Shown here in pieces: positions 36,134 to 45,455 of a stretch of 64,000 nucleotides of DNA. Position 1 is the stretch's first letter. Every line of letters starts with the position of its first letter. The translations under genes were made by a program, and so were the position numbers. The stretch lies in assembly GCA_937873515.1 (NCBI GenBank), contig CALMYB010000001.1, forward strand, positions 143,904 to 207,903, written 5' to 3'. The DNA is from an uncultured Acidobacteriota bacterium (GTDB taxonomy: Bacteria; Acidobacteriota; Blastocatellia; Pyrinomonadales; Pyrinomonadaceae). Under the pieces are notes generated by a model, which did not search any database, was not told where the DNA came from, and saw only the letters and a list, made by a program, of their open reading frames with translations.

Positions 36134-37861
36134 ATGAAGTATTACACAAGATTGCCGAAGACCTTTGCGTTTGGTCTTATAGTCGCCATTGCTACGACTT
36201 TCGTGACCCCGTGTCGCGCGTATGTTGGTCCAAATCGTTCAGCTGCCCTTAGTTCTCCGTCGGTAAGCTTCCTGCGAGCGAAGGAACTCGGCAGAGTGTC
36301 CGGAAAAGTTTCGGTCGCGATCCATTCAAATGACCCGTCCGGAATCAGTCGTGTGGACCTCTTATGCGACGGCACTCCGGTTGGAACCATTCCGGTTTCA
36401 CCGTCCATTCCGGATTCGATCGTCTATTTTGCTTGGGACACAGCGTCAGTCGCGAATGGAAAACACAATTTGCAGGCTAAGGCTTTCAATTCGGCGGGCG
36501 CACAGACTTCGGTTTCGAGACCTGTCTTTGTTCGCAATTTTCCGATCGCGTCGCCGTCCGGAAATGTGATCGCCCTAAACCCGTACGTGAAATATCAGGT
36601 GATGCGGGGGTGGGAAGCAACCGACCAAGCAGGCCAGCTATTTTCACCGGCTTGGAATAATTACAAGGACGCTCTATTTGACTCTGCCGTGAACGACCTA
36701 GGGATCAACCGGATCAGGCTTGAAATTCTTAGCGGTATCGAGAACCCAGTCGATTATTTCGCGCAGTGGCGGGCCGGGCAGATCACTGAGAGCCAGTACA
36801 ATGCCAAACGCTACGAGATCATCAATGATGATGCCGACCCGAACCACATCAATTCGGCGGGATTTAAGTTTTCGCAACTGGATAGCAGCATCAACAATGT
36901 CGTGCTGCCGATGAAGCAGCGATTGGCCGCCCGTGGGGAACGCCTTTGGGTAAATCTAAACTATGTTGACTTTGGATCTTCAACGTTCGAGCACAAGTCG
37001 TCGCCGGCAGAGTATGCAGAATTTGTGCTCGCCGCGTATCAGCATATGCAATCTGTGTTCGGATTCGTTCCCGACACATGGGAGGTCGTACTCGAACCGG
37101 ACACGTCCACGGCAAATTGGTCTGCCGGCCAGGTAGCGGCCGCGATCAAGGCTGCTGGAGACAAGCTTGTTGCCAATGGCTTCACGCCCTCTTTTACGGC
37201 CCCATCAGTTACATCGGCGGCGAACGCACCGAGCTACATTGACCAGATCTCGCAAACAAGTGGCGCGATGTCGTATGTCTCCGAATTTTCTTATCATCGA
37301 TACACTGGAGCATCGACTTCGATCTTGCAGCAGATCTCTGACAGGGCGATCCTTTATGACAAACGAGTAGGAATGCTCGAATGGATCGGAGCAGACTATG
37401 TCGCTCTTCACCAGGATATAAAGCAGGGGCGAAATTCCTCGTGGCAACAATTCTGTTTGGCTGGACCGATCAGTTGGGGACCTGATAGCGGTGACAGATA
37501 CTACATCGTTGACGATACTGCGCCCGCCAACCCGGTCATCACGATGGGCAGCAAGACAAGATTCTTGACGCAGTATTTTAAATTCATCCGAGAGGGTTCC
37601 CGACGAATCCAAGCTCTGTCGGGAAATCAGAACTTTGATCCGGTAGGATTCGTAAACGCTAACGGAAAGTATGTGGTGGTCGTGAAGGCGGGATCGGGCG
37701 GGTCGTTCTCGATCCAAGGGTTACCGTCGGGCACCTATGGAATTACATACACAACGGCGAACGAGTATAGCGTAGCTCTACCGGACGCGAGCGTCACAAC
37801 AGGTCAATCACTCTCAGCAAGCATCCCGGCCTTCGGAGTGGTCACGATCTACGGTAGATAG
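36134..37861 (+). CDS. secreted glycoside-hydrolase clan-A-like protein with Ig-like domain
   Basis: Predicted 575-residue secreted enzyme. Residues 1-29 form a signal peptide (basic start, hydrophobic core, cut near C-R-A). An Ig-like domain follows at about 38-135 (G-I-S-R-V-D-L-L-C-D-G), then a TIM-barrel-like catalytic region from about 150 to 480. Two glutamates sit where clan GH-A enzymes have them: Glu321 in V-V-L-E-P-D (acid/base) and Glu416 in G-M-L-E-W-I-G (nucleophile). A small beta domain ends the protein. The exact GH family (30, 39 or another) is not certain. Exopolysaccharide loci often encode such a hydrolase, for example PslG, to trim or release the polymer in the periplasm. 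Confidence 0.7.
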   Translation: MKYYTRLPKTFAFGLIVAIATTFVTPCRAYVGPNRSAALSSPSVSFLRAKELGRVSGKVSVAIHSNDPSGISRVDLLCDGTPVGTIPVSPSIPDSIVYFAWDTASVANGKHNLQAKAFNSAGAQTSVSRPVFVRNFPIASPSGNVIALNPYVKYQVMRGWEATDQAGQLFSPAWNNYKDALFDSAVNDLGINRIRLEILSGIENPVDYFAQWRAGQITESQYNAKRYEIINDDADPNHINSAGFKFSQLDSSINNVVLPMKQRLAARGERLWVNLNYVDFGSSTFEHKSSPAEYAEFVLAAYQHMQSVFGFVPDTWEVVLEPDTSTANWSAGQVAAAIKAAGDKLVANGFTPSFTAPSVTSAANAPSYIDQISQTSGAMSYVSEFSYHRYTGASTSILQQISDRAILYDKRVGMLEWIGADYVALHQDIKQGRNSSWQQFCLAGPISWGPDSGDRYYIVDDTAPANPVITMGSKTRFLTQYFKFIREGSRRIQALSGNQNFDPVGFVNANGKYVVVVKAGSGGSFSIQGLPSGTYGITYTTANEYSVALPDASVTTGQSLSASIPAFGVVTIYGR

Positions 37862-37913
37862 GCGACGGAAGGCCGGCCATTCATTTTTCCGGTGAGTTTT
37901 GAAAGTAGGCCTA

Positions 37914-39587
37914 TTAGTACGTCACTTCGTATATCGCTACTTGATGGTCCGGATAGCGTTGGTCTCGATATACTTCTCTTAGTCCGGCGATCTCATCAAC
38001 GCCGCTGAGTTCGGAAGATACCATATCCTTTATCCTTCGTTGGCTGACTACTAGATAGTCCGTGTTCCGTTCCTTTGCATACGCTACGATCATCGGAAGT
38101 GTTGCATCGGGAAGATAGATATGTTTGGCACAAGCGTAGAAAGCTACCGTTATATTTGCGGACATAACGGTAGGATTACGTATATCGGAATGGTCTTTCA
38201 ACCAGAGCCCAGCCTCCTTTTCTTCATACGGGACATTGTCGATTGTGTCAGCCCGCATGTAGGCGGCGTATAATGGGACAAATGAACCCACGAGGAGTAC
38301 CGTCATGCCGAGTTGGAAATATATGGGTTTGAGCCAGTCTTTTCCGTTGCGAATCGCCCGAGCTGAACTAGCCGCCCACTCGCTAAGATCGATGGCGCCG
38401 ATCCCGACCCAAGCTGCTGCGATCGGTATCAAGGGAAAGAGATATCTAAGTTCGACGGCCGAGATTGCATAACCGGTCAACGTCGCCAGAACAAAAGAAG
38501 CAAGGTACGCGTCGTGAAAGAACCGCTCTCTTGTCCACGGCTTGCTGAAGAATCCTGCGATGGCAACAAACAGAAGAGGGATCGGTAAAATCGCAGGTAA
38601 ATAACGCCTGATCTGCCAAATAAGCTGCGACATCGCTTTCTTCGCAAGCACAGCTATGCCCGAAAGTAAGCCGGGCGAATCCGACGGCACCGATTCGTTG
38701 CGAGCAAGTGCAGGTTGCGGGTGGAGTGTCACCCCACCGTAATCGTCACCCCAAACCTTATCCTTCATGGTCTTCCTTTCCCCGCTGAGGATCTTCAAAA
38801 GCTCTCCATCGAAGTCAGCTGCCGGAAGGTTGACCGTAACCTTTTGGCTTATGGTCCAAATTCCGGTTTTCGCGCGGACAAAGAGAATGTAAGGCAAGAA
38901 GAAGATTGAGAACCCCGCAAAGGTAATAAGGCAGCAGGTAAATATCTTGCGAAGGGCTAGGCGACGCTGGAGTATGCTGAGTCCGAGAAATACAAGCGGA
39001 AGCAAGATCACATAAGCTATCGCCTCGGGTTTAATTAGATATGAGATTCCGATGAGTACTCCTGTCACGAAAAACGATCTATTGCTGTCGTTCTGTATTG
39101 CCATCCAGCCCGTAAGGATAAACCCGACAAAGACTAGAGTGTAGAGTGACTCTGTCATGACCCAGCCCGACGCCCTTATCATGGAAGGATCAAATATTAG
39201 GAGAAGCGCTCCTAATATGGCCGCACTCCGGCCGTAGAGATCGCGAATCAAGAGAAAGGACGGGACGATAACGAATGTGCCGGCGATAAGCGATACCATC
39301 CTCCCGGCGAACTCTCGGTTTGCTCCTATAAACTCAGCTATTCCCGTTAGAACAGAATAAAGGGGTGACCAGTACGCGCTGATTCCCCCGGAGAAGTCAC
39401 CGGAGACGAATTTTTCACCAAGGATCGTATAATAGATGCCATCACCATTTAGCACGGAATTTGACGGAATAAATTCAAGTCGGATCGCAAAGGCTAAAAT
39501 GACCATGACGGCCACCAGCACCATATCGTGACTAACGCGGAATGAGCCCGAACGAACGAGGCCCACTCGGTTCTCAGTTCCCGGCAT
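37914..39587 (-). CDS. GT-C-type (PMT/ArnT-like, GT39) membrane glycosyltransferase
   Basis: Predicted 557-residue polytopic protein with about 11 membrane segments and a C-terminal soluble domain, as in ArnT and PMT-type enzymes that use polyprenyl-phosphate sugars at the outer face of the inner membrane. The first loop carries N-G-D-G-I-Y-Y-T-I-L-G, the place of the catalytic acidic residues. V-E-L-R-Y-L-F-P-L near residue 380 is also typical. It overlaps the upstream GT2 gene by 14 bases. It ends 52 bases from the converging glycosidase gene, a gap in which I see no strong terminator. Confidence 0.75.
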   Translation of the reverse strand: MPGTENRVGLVRSGSFRVSHDMVLVAVMVILAFAIRLEFIPSNSVLNGDGIYYTILGEKFVSGDFSGGISAYWSPLYSVLTGIAEFIGANREFAGRMVSLIAGTFVIVPSFLLIRDLYGRSAAILGALLLIFDPSMIRASGWVMTESLYTLVFVGFILTGWMAIQNDSNRSFFVTGVLIGISYLIKPEAIAYVILLPLVFLGLSILQRRLALRKIFTCCLITFAGFSIFFLPYILFVRAKTGIWTISQKVTVNLPAADFDGELLKILSGERKTMKDKVWGDDYGGVTLHPQPALARNESVPSDSPGLLSGIAVLAKKAMSQLIWQIRRYLPAILPIPLLFVAIAGFFSKPWTRERFFHDAYLASFVLATLTGYAISAVELRYLFPLIPIAAAWVGIGAIDLSEWAASSARAIRNGKDWLKPIYFQLGMTVLLVGSFVPLYAAYMRADTIDNVPYEEKEAGLWLKDHSDIRNPTVMSANITVAFYACAKHIYLPDATLPMIVAYAKERNTDYLVVSQRRIKDMVSSELSGVDEIAGLREVYRDQRYPDHQVAIYEVTY

Positions 39588-40620
39588 TCATCTTCTCCTG
39601 CCGGACTACCTTGCCTTTGTCAATAGAAAGGGATCGCAACATTGTGTACCAGACCCAGCACAATACAAACGTTGCTCCGCCGTAGAGGAAGTAGAGCATT
39701 TGCCACGGTATGGTCATTGTTGCAAACATAAGACCCTTCTTACGGCAGAAGAAAAGAAGTATCTCCCGATTTAGAAACAGAAATGCCGCAACTATGCAGA
39801 TCGATAGTACGCCGATCAACGGCCGCCAAAAGATGAACGGAAGCGTGACCGAAAGAAGCCCAACTAGGAGTGCACTCAAGCGATCCGCGGTTTTCAAATT
39901 CATGTCGTTGATAAGGGTCTGCTTTTCAACAATGAGCCGGGACCACGGAAGGGCTCGGCAGAATATCTCAGTCCTCAGGTGCGAGCGGACTGTCCACTTT
40001 TTCAGGTGCTTTGCTTGAATGTCACGATCGAGAAGTATTCGTTGTCCTGCCGCTCGAAGCCGAGAGCCGAGATCTATATCTTCGATCGAAGGCTCAGAGA
40101 ATTTTTCGTGATCGAAGCCATGATGTTGAAGGAATACCTTGCGGCGCATTGCGCCGAGCCCCGACCAAAACGTCGATGCCACGGGATTCGAATGTTGGTG
40201 GACAAAATGATGCTGTAGATTCTTATATTGGGATAAGAAATTACGTTCAGCAGGCTCATCGTCGTAAGAACCGAATAAAGCGGCAAGATCCGGGCTTTCC
40301 TCGAATCTCGCTGCGATCTTCTCAAGCGTATCCGGCTTTACGACTACATCCGCATCGACAAACACGAGCACTTCCCCAGCTGCTGCTCCGGCAGCAAGAT
40401 TGCGCGCGGCACCGGGCCCTGACCGCTCAGCAGTTGAGATAACTCTAGCCCCCTTCTCGTGTGCGAGTTCGGGGCTGTCATCCGTAGAGCAGTCGTTGAC
40501 AACAAGCACTTCGAAAGAAGAATAGCTCGACGCGAAAAGTGCTCCAAGACACTTTCCCAGAAAATCGCGCCCGTTGTAAACCGGAATTATGACCGTGATG
40601 AAGGGTATAAAGCTTGACAC
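39574..40620 (-). CDS. family 2 glycosyltransferase, membrane-anchored
   Basis: Predicted 348-residue GT2 from a GTG start. F-I-T-V-I-I-P-V-Y-N-G begins the nucleotide-binding domain, followed by V-V-N-D-C-S-T-D-D-S and the metal-binding D-A-D in F-V-D-A-D-V-V. E-D-I-D-L-G-S-R-L near residue 165 is the ED region. Two to three C-terminal hydrophobic segments suggest an inner-membrane enzyme. With the adjacent GT-C gene it could supply the polyprenyl-linked sugar used there, as GtrB- or ArnC-like enzymes do, but this is only suggested by gene order. Confidence 0.83.
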   Translation of the reverse strand: MSSFIPFITVIIPVYNGRDFLGKCLGALFASSYSSFEVLVVNDCSTDDSPELAHEKGARVISTAERSGPGAARNLAAGAAAGEVLVFVDADVVVKPDTLEKIAARFEESPDLAALFGSYDDEPAERNFLSQYKNLQHHFVHQHSNPVASTFWSGLGAMRRKVFLQHHGFDHEKFSEPSIEDIDLGSRLRAAGQRILLDRDIQAKHLKKWTVRSHLRTEIFCRALPWSRLIVEKQTLINDMNLKTADRLSALLVGLLSVTLPFIFWRPLIGVLSICIVAAFLFLNREILLFFCRKKGLMFATMTIPWQMLYFLYGGATFVLCWVWYTMLRSLSIDKGKVVRQEKMNAGN

Positions 40621-40654
40621 GAGAAGTTTGTGAGGAAGCCGTTAGCCAGTCGTT

Positions 40655-41749
40655 TCAGCGGTCAGCTACTACCACCGCCGTCCGCTCTTTACGCGCGCCG
40701 ACCATAGCTCTTGTAAGTTGTACCGGTTGAAACACAATGCTTGACCACAAGAATATTTCATTGGTGCAGTAGCATTCCTTGGCCGCGATCCCCTGCCGGA
40801 GCGTTTCAGCCTTCTCGGAGTCCCAGATTTCAAAGAAGCTATTCTTCCGCAGATTTCCGATCGGACGATGCTGCTCGCAGACGCTAACATCGCCGTTGGC
40901 ATACACAACGCCGGTCAAGATGCCTGCCTTGCAAGGTATAAATTGGCTTTCAGATTCGATCGTTTTAACCTTTGCCCATTGAAGCATCGGTTCGACACTT
41001 GCTCCGAAACGACGTTTTTCGCGGTCGCTCCACACTTCGGCAACATGACGATAAAGGTCCTTGTATTTCGTAAGGTGAGGCCCTTGCAGCGAGGGATTCT
41101 TTCGATCCCCGCGAATTATCGCTAGGTTGTGATGCTCCATCGCAGGACAGTTATCGTGCAGATACTCCGTCAACTTCCAGATCTCATCCATATTCTCGCT
41201 CATCGCGACCGTATTGGCGTGAATTCTTAATCGTGGATCCTCCGCTTGAAGACGAGCCAGCATCTGATACGTCTCCATCGCCTTTTTGAAGGATTGTGCA
41301 TTGCCGCGAAACTTATTGTGATAGTCGGGCATTCCGTCGAGCGATATCTCGCAGACGAAAAGTTTGAGATTCTTGTCTTCGAGTATCTTTCGCAGGGCCG
41401 CTTCGGTTCGATCGGTAAAGTAGCCGTTTGTCGGGACGTAAATGTTCTTGACGTTATTGTTCTTAATGAACAGCTCACAGATCTCGGCAAACTCTTTTCG
41501 GATAAATGGCTCACCACCCGACAGATTGAGGTTCTCGAAGTCACCAAGCTCAAGCGACAGCTTTTCAAACTCCTCAAACGTCAAGTCATTGCGCTTGTTC
41601 AGTTCCTTCCAATAGAAACAATGCTCACAAGTAAGGTTGCAGATCGAATTGATAAAAATGATCATGAAAGGTGGTGTTTGCATGGTTCTATGCTTTACCG
41701 CCCTTACTGAAAGCTTTGTGTGACGAGTAACTCTTGAAACGATGTTCAT
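40655..41749 (-). CDS. radical SAM protein with SPASM-like C-terminus
   Basis: Predicted 364-residue radical SAM enzyme. The cluster-binding cysteines are Cys37, Cys41 and Cys44 (C-N-L-T-C-E-H-C), and L-S-G-G-E-P-F near residue 77 is the SAM-binding GGE motif. The C-terminus has further cysteines (P-C-K-A-G, S-V-C-E-Q-H, K-E-C-Y-C), consistent with an auxiliary iron-sulfur cluster of the SPASM type. It sits among glycosyltransferases, 34 bases before a GT2 gene, and no peptide substrate gene is visible beside it. It may modify a sugar or lipid, and the substrate is unknown. Confidence 0.8.
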   Translation of the reverse strand: MNIVSRVTRHTKLSVRAVKHRTMQTPPFMIIFINSICNLTCEHCFYWKELNKRNDLTFEEFEKLSLELGDFENLNLSGGEPFIRKEFAEICELFIKNNNVKNIYVPTNGYFTDRTEAALRKILEDKNLKLFVCEISLDGMPDYHNKFRGNAQSFKKAMETYQMLARLQAEDPRLRIHANTVAMSENMDEIWKLTEYLHDNCPAMEHHNLAIIRGDRKNPSLQGPHLTKYKDLYRHVAEVWSDREKRRFGASVEPMLQWAKVKTIESESQFIPCKAGILTGVVYANGDVSVCEQHRPIGNLRKNSFFEIWDSEKAETLRQGIAAKECYCTNEIFLWSSIVFQPVQLTRAMVGARKERTAVVVADR

Positions 41750-41778
41750 ATTCTTCCTTGTTGTTGCCTTCCGATCGG

Positions 41779-42564
41779 CTACACCTTGGCAGCAAAGGAC
41801 TTTGCCTTTCGCAGAATCTGACGAACCCTCATATAGTTGTCGAAAAGCGGGGTCTCTATCCGATCGAGAATACGCTGATCTGACAAATAGTAAGCATCGA
41901 CCCTTTCTAACTCGAATAGATCGCTGCGCGGAGTTACCTTACCGAGCACAGTAGAAACTGCAGCCTTGAAATTGTCCGCAACCACTGCCCTTGTGGCCTC
42001 GCTCATTCTCCCGAACGGATAAGCAAATGACACTGTCTCAGTGCCGAGCGCATCGTCAAGTGCCGATTTGGAGTTAAGGATCTCGTCCTCCAGGACTGCG
42101 GCAGATGTTCGCGTCAGGTCCGGATGCGTTTTCGTGTGTGAGCCGAACTCAACACCGTTCCCGCTAAGCTCTCGTACTTCGCTCCATTTCAGGATCTCGC
42201 TTCGTGGAAGTTTCGGCGGATTTCCCGCCCAATCGTTATGTTTTCCGCAGAAATCGGTAACGAGAAAAACCGTCGCTCCGAACCCATGGTCGCTGAGTAT
42301 CGGAAATGCCTCGGTGTAAAAATTTTTGAAACCGTCATCAAAGGTCAAGACGACCACTCGCTCCGGCAACGCGCTCCCATTGCTCATCGCGGATACAAGC
42401 TCGCAAAGTGTGATCGCCGTGTATCCGGCCTTCGCCATTGTCGAGATCTGCCTTTTGAACACATCTCGATCGATCGAGATGACGGAGCCACTCTCATCGA
42501 TCGAATGGTATGTGATGATAGGTACGCGAAACTTAGCAGGCTCTCGCGACTTGCCGTTCAGCAA
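41779..42564 (-). CDS. polysaccharide deacetylase (NodB domain)
   Basis: Predicted 261-residue carbohydrate esterase family 4 protein. Asp76/Asp77 in T-F-D-D-G-F and the metal-binding pair in S-H-T-K-T-H are both present, so the enzyme looks active. The only start covering the whole domain is TTG 42564, overlapping the preceding GT4 gene by 32 bases. There is no clear signal peptide, suggesting action on a cytosolic or lipid-linked amino-sugar intermediate, unless a start is missed. It would remove N-acetyl groups from the glycan. Confidence 0.8.
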   Translation of the reverse strand: MLNGKSREPAKFRVPIITYHSIDESGSVISIDRDVFKRQISTMAKAGYTAITLCELVSAMSNGSALPERVVVLTFDDGFKNFYTEAFPILSDHGFGATVFLVTDFCGKHNDWAGNPPKLPRSEILKWSEVRELSGNGVEFGSHTKTHPDLTRTSAAVLEDEILNSKSALDDALGTETVSFAYPFGRMSEATRAVVADNFKAAVSTVLGKVTPRSDLFELERVDAYYLSDQRILDRIETPLFDNYMRVRQILRKAKSFAAKV

Positions 42565-43801
42565 TATAGTGTCTCTTTCGCTCCTTTTCTTCGGCTACAG
42601 ATTCGATCAACTTCATATACATTTCGAGGTGCGGCTCTTCGCACCAGTATTTCAGGTACGCTCGATGTCCATTCTCGCCAAATTTATCTCTCTTTTCCGG
42701 ATCGCCTGCGAGCATATTCATCGCGGAGATAAGCTCTTTCTCAGTCTTGTAGATGATTCCACCGTCACTGTCGTGAACAACCTCCGGCAGCGCTCCAAGA
42801 TCGTTGACGATCACGGGCGTCTTGTGCGAAAAGGCCTCGATGATAACGATGCCGAACGTCTCATAGCAGATCGACGGAACGATGACCGCTTTCGCACCTC
42901 GATAGAGACAACTGAGCGAATCCTGATCCAGCCGGCCCAGAAATTTAATGTTTGGGCAGTCGGCAGCTTGAGCCTCAAGCGATTCACGGAAAACTCCATC
43001 ACCAGCTACAAGAAGGTCGAACCCTGGGTTCTTGCGGAACGGCTCGACCAGATTCTGAACACCCTTGATATATTCAAGCCGACCGACAAAAAGGAAATAT
43101 GGCCGCTCGCCAATCCCCGCAGGCAATGGAACCAGCTTTGAATCCACAGGCTTCGGTAGAAAGTACGGAAGATGCTGGATCGGAGCATCAAAGCCCAATT
43201 CTCGATGCTTCTGGATTGAGAATCTGCTCGGCGAGAGAAAGCGATCGATATGCTTCAGATTTCGGTCCATCATCCCGGAATAACGCCACAACTGAGGTGG
43301 CCTCTTTCCGGAGAGTTGACAGGCTGTGCAGCTCTTTTTCTCGCAGACCTCTCTATTGGGCTTCCAAAGTACATGCATCGGACATACCAGCCAATGCTCG
43401 TGCGCGGTATAGAGCTTGATCGCTGATCCATAACTCAACGCTGCGATCCCGATCAGCGACATATTGTTGTAATGGATCACATCGTAGTCGCCTTCTGACA
43501 AAGCTCTCTTCAATTTGCCTTTGAACAGCGGAATTCCGGTCTGCTGAGTGGCTAGCGGCGAGAGCATGCCGAACCCGCTCCGCAGCGGGTGCAAATTTAC
43601 GTTCTGATGATTTGGGAAGGCGCCTGTCGGTTCCCCTCCATTCAACATCACGAATGAATCTTCGCAATAGAAAACGTCAACTGAATGTCCGCGTCGAGCA
43701 AGTTCATTCGAAAGCCGGTAGATGTGCATTCCATCTCCGCCAAAGTTATACGGCGGATAGAACGTTGACACCATACAAAATCTCAAGTGACGATCCTTCA
43801 C
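42533..43801 (-). CDS. family 4 glycosyltransferase
   Basis: Predicted 422-residue GT4 from GTG 43801, which overlaps the stop of the upstream gene (GTGA). The N-terminus has F-Y-P-P-Y-N-F-G-G-D-G, the acceptor-side glycine loop. A cysteine-rich insert (C-E-K-K-S-C-T-A-C) near residue 155 is typical of one GT4 subgroup. F-V-G-R-L-E-Y-I-K-G opens the donor domain, and Y-E-T-F-G-I-V-I-I-E-A holds the E-x7-E motif. Confidence 0.85.
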   Translation of the reverse strand: MKDRHLRFCMVSTFYPPYNFGGDGMHIYRLSNELARRGHSVDVFYCEDSFVMLNGGEPTGAFPNHQNVNLHPLRSGFGMLSPLATQQTGIPLFKGKLKRALSEGDYDVIHYNNMSLIGIAALSYGSAIKLYTAHEHWLVCPMHVLWKPNREVCEKKSCTACQLSGKRPPQLWRYSGMMDRNLKHIDRFLSPSRFSIQKHRELGFDAPIQHLPYFLPKPVDSKLVPLPAGIGERPYFLFVGRLEYIKGVQNLVEPFRKNPGFDLLVAGDGVFRESLEAQAADCPNIKFLGRLDQDSLSCLYRGAKAVIVPSICYETFGIVIIEAFSHKTPVIVNDLGALPEVVHDSDGGIIYKTEKELISAMNMLAGDPEKRDKFGENGHRAYLKYWCEEPHLEMYMKLIESVAEEKERKRHYIAERQVARAC

Positions 43802-44982
43802 AAAACTCGATCCGAGCGCAGTTCTTCAAATATCGCTAAAGTGTCGTTTGCCGCTCTTTCCCAACTGAACTGCCGTGCCCGAGCAATACCGTCAGCACTC
43901 ATTTTTCGACGTGCGCCTTCACTCTTCACCACGTCCGTGATCACTCGGGCCATATCGGCGGAGTCGTGCGGATCGAAATATCGTCCTGCCTGCCCAACCA
44001 CCTCCGGCAGCGAGCCGGTCCGACTCGCAACTACGGGCGTGCCGCAGGCCATTGCCTCGATCGCAGGAAGACCAAATCCTTCTTCAATGGACGGAAAGAC
44101 GAGGACGAGCGCATCTTTGTAGAGCCGAGCCAGTTCATCGTCAGGGATATAACCGGTGAAGATGATCTCGTTCTCCAAGCCATACTCACCGATCTGCTTT
44201 CTCAACCCCGGATACGCGGAATAGAATGGATCGTCTTCATAGTCACCAACTAGGACCAGTTGGACCGGCTGACTCGTTCTGCTTTCGCGAAATAGTTTGA
44301 ATGCATCGACCAACTTACAAAGGTTTTTATGCGGGCTTATTCCGCCTACATAGAGCAAGAATCTATCTGAACCAGAAGTTCCATTTTTTGCCCGCAACGC
44401 ACCGTTTTGCTCGCGAAAAAGGGTCTTGAGCTCCGGTCTTGCGGCCTCTGTTATGATGCGTATCTTTGAAGCAGGATAATTGTAGTAATTGGCAATCTCA
44501 GTTTTCGAGAATTCCGATACGGTTGCGAGCAGGTCAGCCTGTCGCGTTGCCGCCCTTAGCTTCAAATTCCAAAAGAACTGCGCGCGTGAGTTTGGAAAGA
44601 TTAGTTCGGGATGATGTTCGGCGATCACGTCGTGAATGGTCAATACGATCTTTGTCCTGTTGAAGATCGGAAAATAGGTATATACCGTCGGAAAGAAGAA
44701 AACGTCGATCTTATGCCGCAATACGGCCATCGACATTGACAATAGGTCGGGTAAAGAACGACGCCCTGAAGCGGAGGCTGCCTCAACAGCCGAAGCGTGT
44801 GTCCGTACTAGCACAACCTCCGCCGAAGGAGGAAATTCAGATTCACAACCGGTCTGAGAATCAACAAAGAAGACAAACTCATTGCGAGTGTCAGTCGCCA
44901 ACAAGCTACTTAGGAGTTCCCGCGTAAAGCGGCCAAAGCCGCGTCTATTGCCCCAGCAACTCGCGTCAACTCCTATTCGCAT
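43798..44982 (-). CDS. family 4 glycosyltransferase
   Basis: Predicted 394-residue GT4, resembling mannosyltransferases such as MtfB. The start is I-G-V-D-A-S-C-W-G-N-R-R-G-F-G-R-F. Y-V-G-G-I-S-P-H-K-N-L near residue 217 opens the donor domain, and E-E-G-F-G-L-P-A-I-E-A near residue 305 is the donor-binding E-x7-E. It is the first gene of a tightly packed - strand group (GT4, GT4, deacetylase, radical SAM, GT2, GT-C). Confidence 0.85.
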   Translation of the reverse strand: MRIGVDASCWGNRRGFGRFTRELLSSLLATDTRNEFVFFVDSQTGCESEFPPSAEVVLVRTHASAVEAASASGRRSLPDLLSMSMAVLRHKIDVFFFPTVYTYFPIFNRTKIVLTIHDVIAEHHPELIFPNSRAQFFWNLKLRAATRQADLLATVSEFSKTEIANYYNYPASKIRIITEAARPELKTLFREQNGALRAKNGTSGSDRFLLYVGGISPHKNLCKLVDAFKLFRESRTSQPVQLVLVGDYEDDPFYSAYPGLRKQIGEYGLENEIIFTGYIPDDELARLYKDALVLVFPSIEEGFGLPAIEAMACGTPVVASRTGSLPEVVGQAGRYFDPHDSADMARVITDVVKSEGARRKMSADGIARARQFSWERAANDTLAIFEELRSDRVL

Positions 44983-45068
44983 ACATTCTCAAAGACCACA
45001 CCTGCACGTTCACGAAACGAAGCTGCCCGATTCGTGAGTTCTGTTCAGTGATGAAAAGGCTTGAAGGT

Positions 45069-45452
45069 CTAGCGTGTCTTCGGTCTGTGCGAGTTCGACC
45101 GTAGTAGAGCGAAAAAATTGTAAATCGAACTGATCAGGTACCCGCTGGCATAGCCAATGACAAAAGCATAAGCAGCACCGACAAGACCTCCACGATATGA
45201 AACAGAGTAGCCCGGCAGAAAATTGTCAAGCAGCCCTAAATGCGGGCCGACGACCTCGCCGCCTTTTATCACAAGCCACATCGTCGCCACGAACAATGCA
45301 AGGGCACCGATCGTACCGAGAACGAACCCGAGAACGTGACCGTTAAGCCGAACAACCGCTCGTTTGAGCAGCTGTTCCTCACGGATGGCTTGCGCTCGCT
45401 CATCGCTGATAGTTCTCTCTGAAAATTGCGGATCGATCGATTCGGATGTCAT
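45069..45452 (-). CDS. small membrane protein, paralogue of 46967-47359
   Basis: Predicted 127-residue protein of unknown function with two membrane segments (about residues 37-60 and 85-110), separated by a loop containing G-G-E-V-V-G-P-H-L-G-L-L and G-Y-S-V. The same layout and motifs occur in the protein encoded at 46967-47359, so the two are paralogues flanking the flavoprotein gene. It lies three bases after the flavoprotein gene, in the same operon. It may be a membrane partner of that system; no function can be assigned. Confidence 0.65.
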   Translation of the reverse strand: MTSESIDPQFSERTISDERAQAIREEQLLKRAVVRLNGHVLGFVLGTIGALALFVATMWLVIKGGEVVGPHLGLLDNFLPGYSVSYRGGLVGAAYAFVIGYASGYLISSIYNFFALLRSNSHRPKTR

Positions 45453-45455
45453 TAC

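Noticed and set aside
37205..37717. A 170-codon - strand frame inside the glycosidase gene
   Set aside because: It lies wholly opposite a gene with a signal peptide and catalytic motifs, and has no family features of its own.
37862..37913. A bidirectional terminator between the converging genes
   Set aside because: The 52-base gap has a GGCCGGCC palindrome and a short T-run, but no stem-loop followed directly by a T-tract on either strand.
23511..41749. PQQ biosynthesis locus, suggested by a PqqD-like gene and a radical SAM gene
   Set aside because: The two lie 17 kb apart on opposite strands, and there is no PqqA, PqqB or PqqC. The PqqD-like gene is coupled to lasso B2/B1 genes instead.
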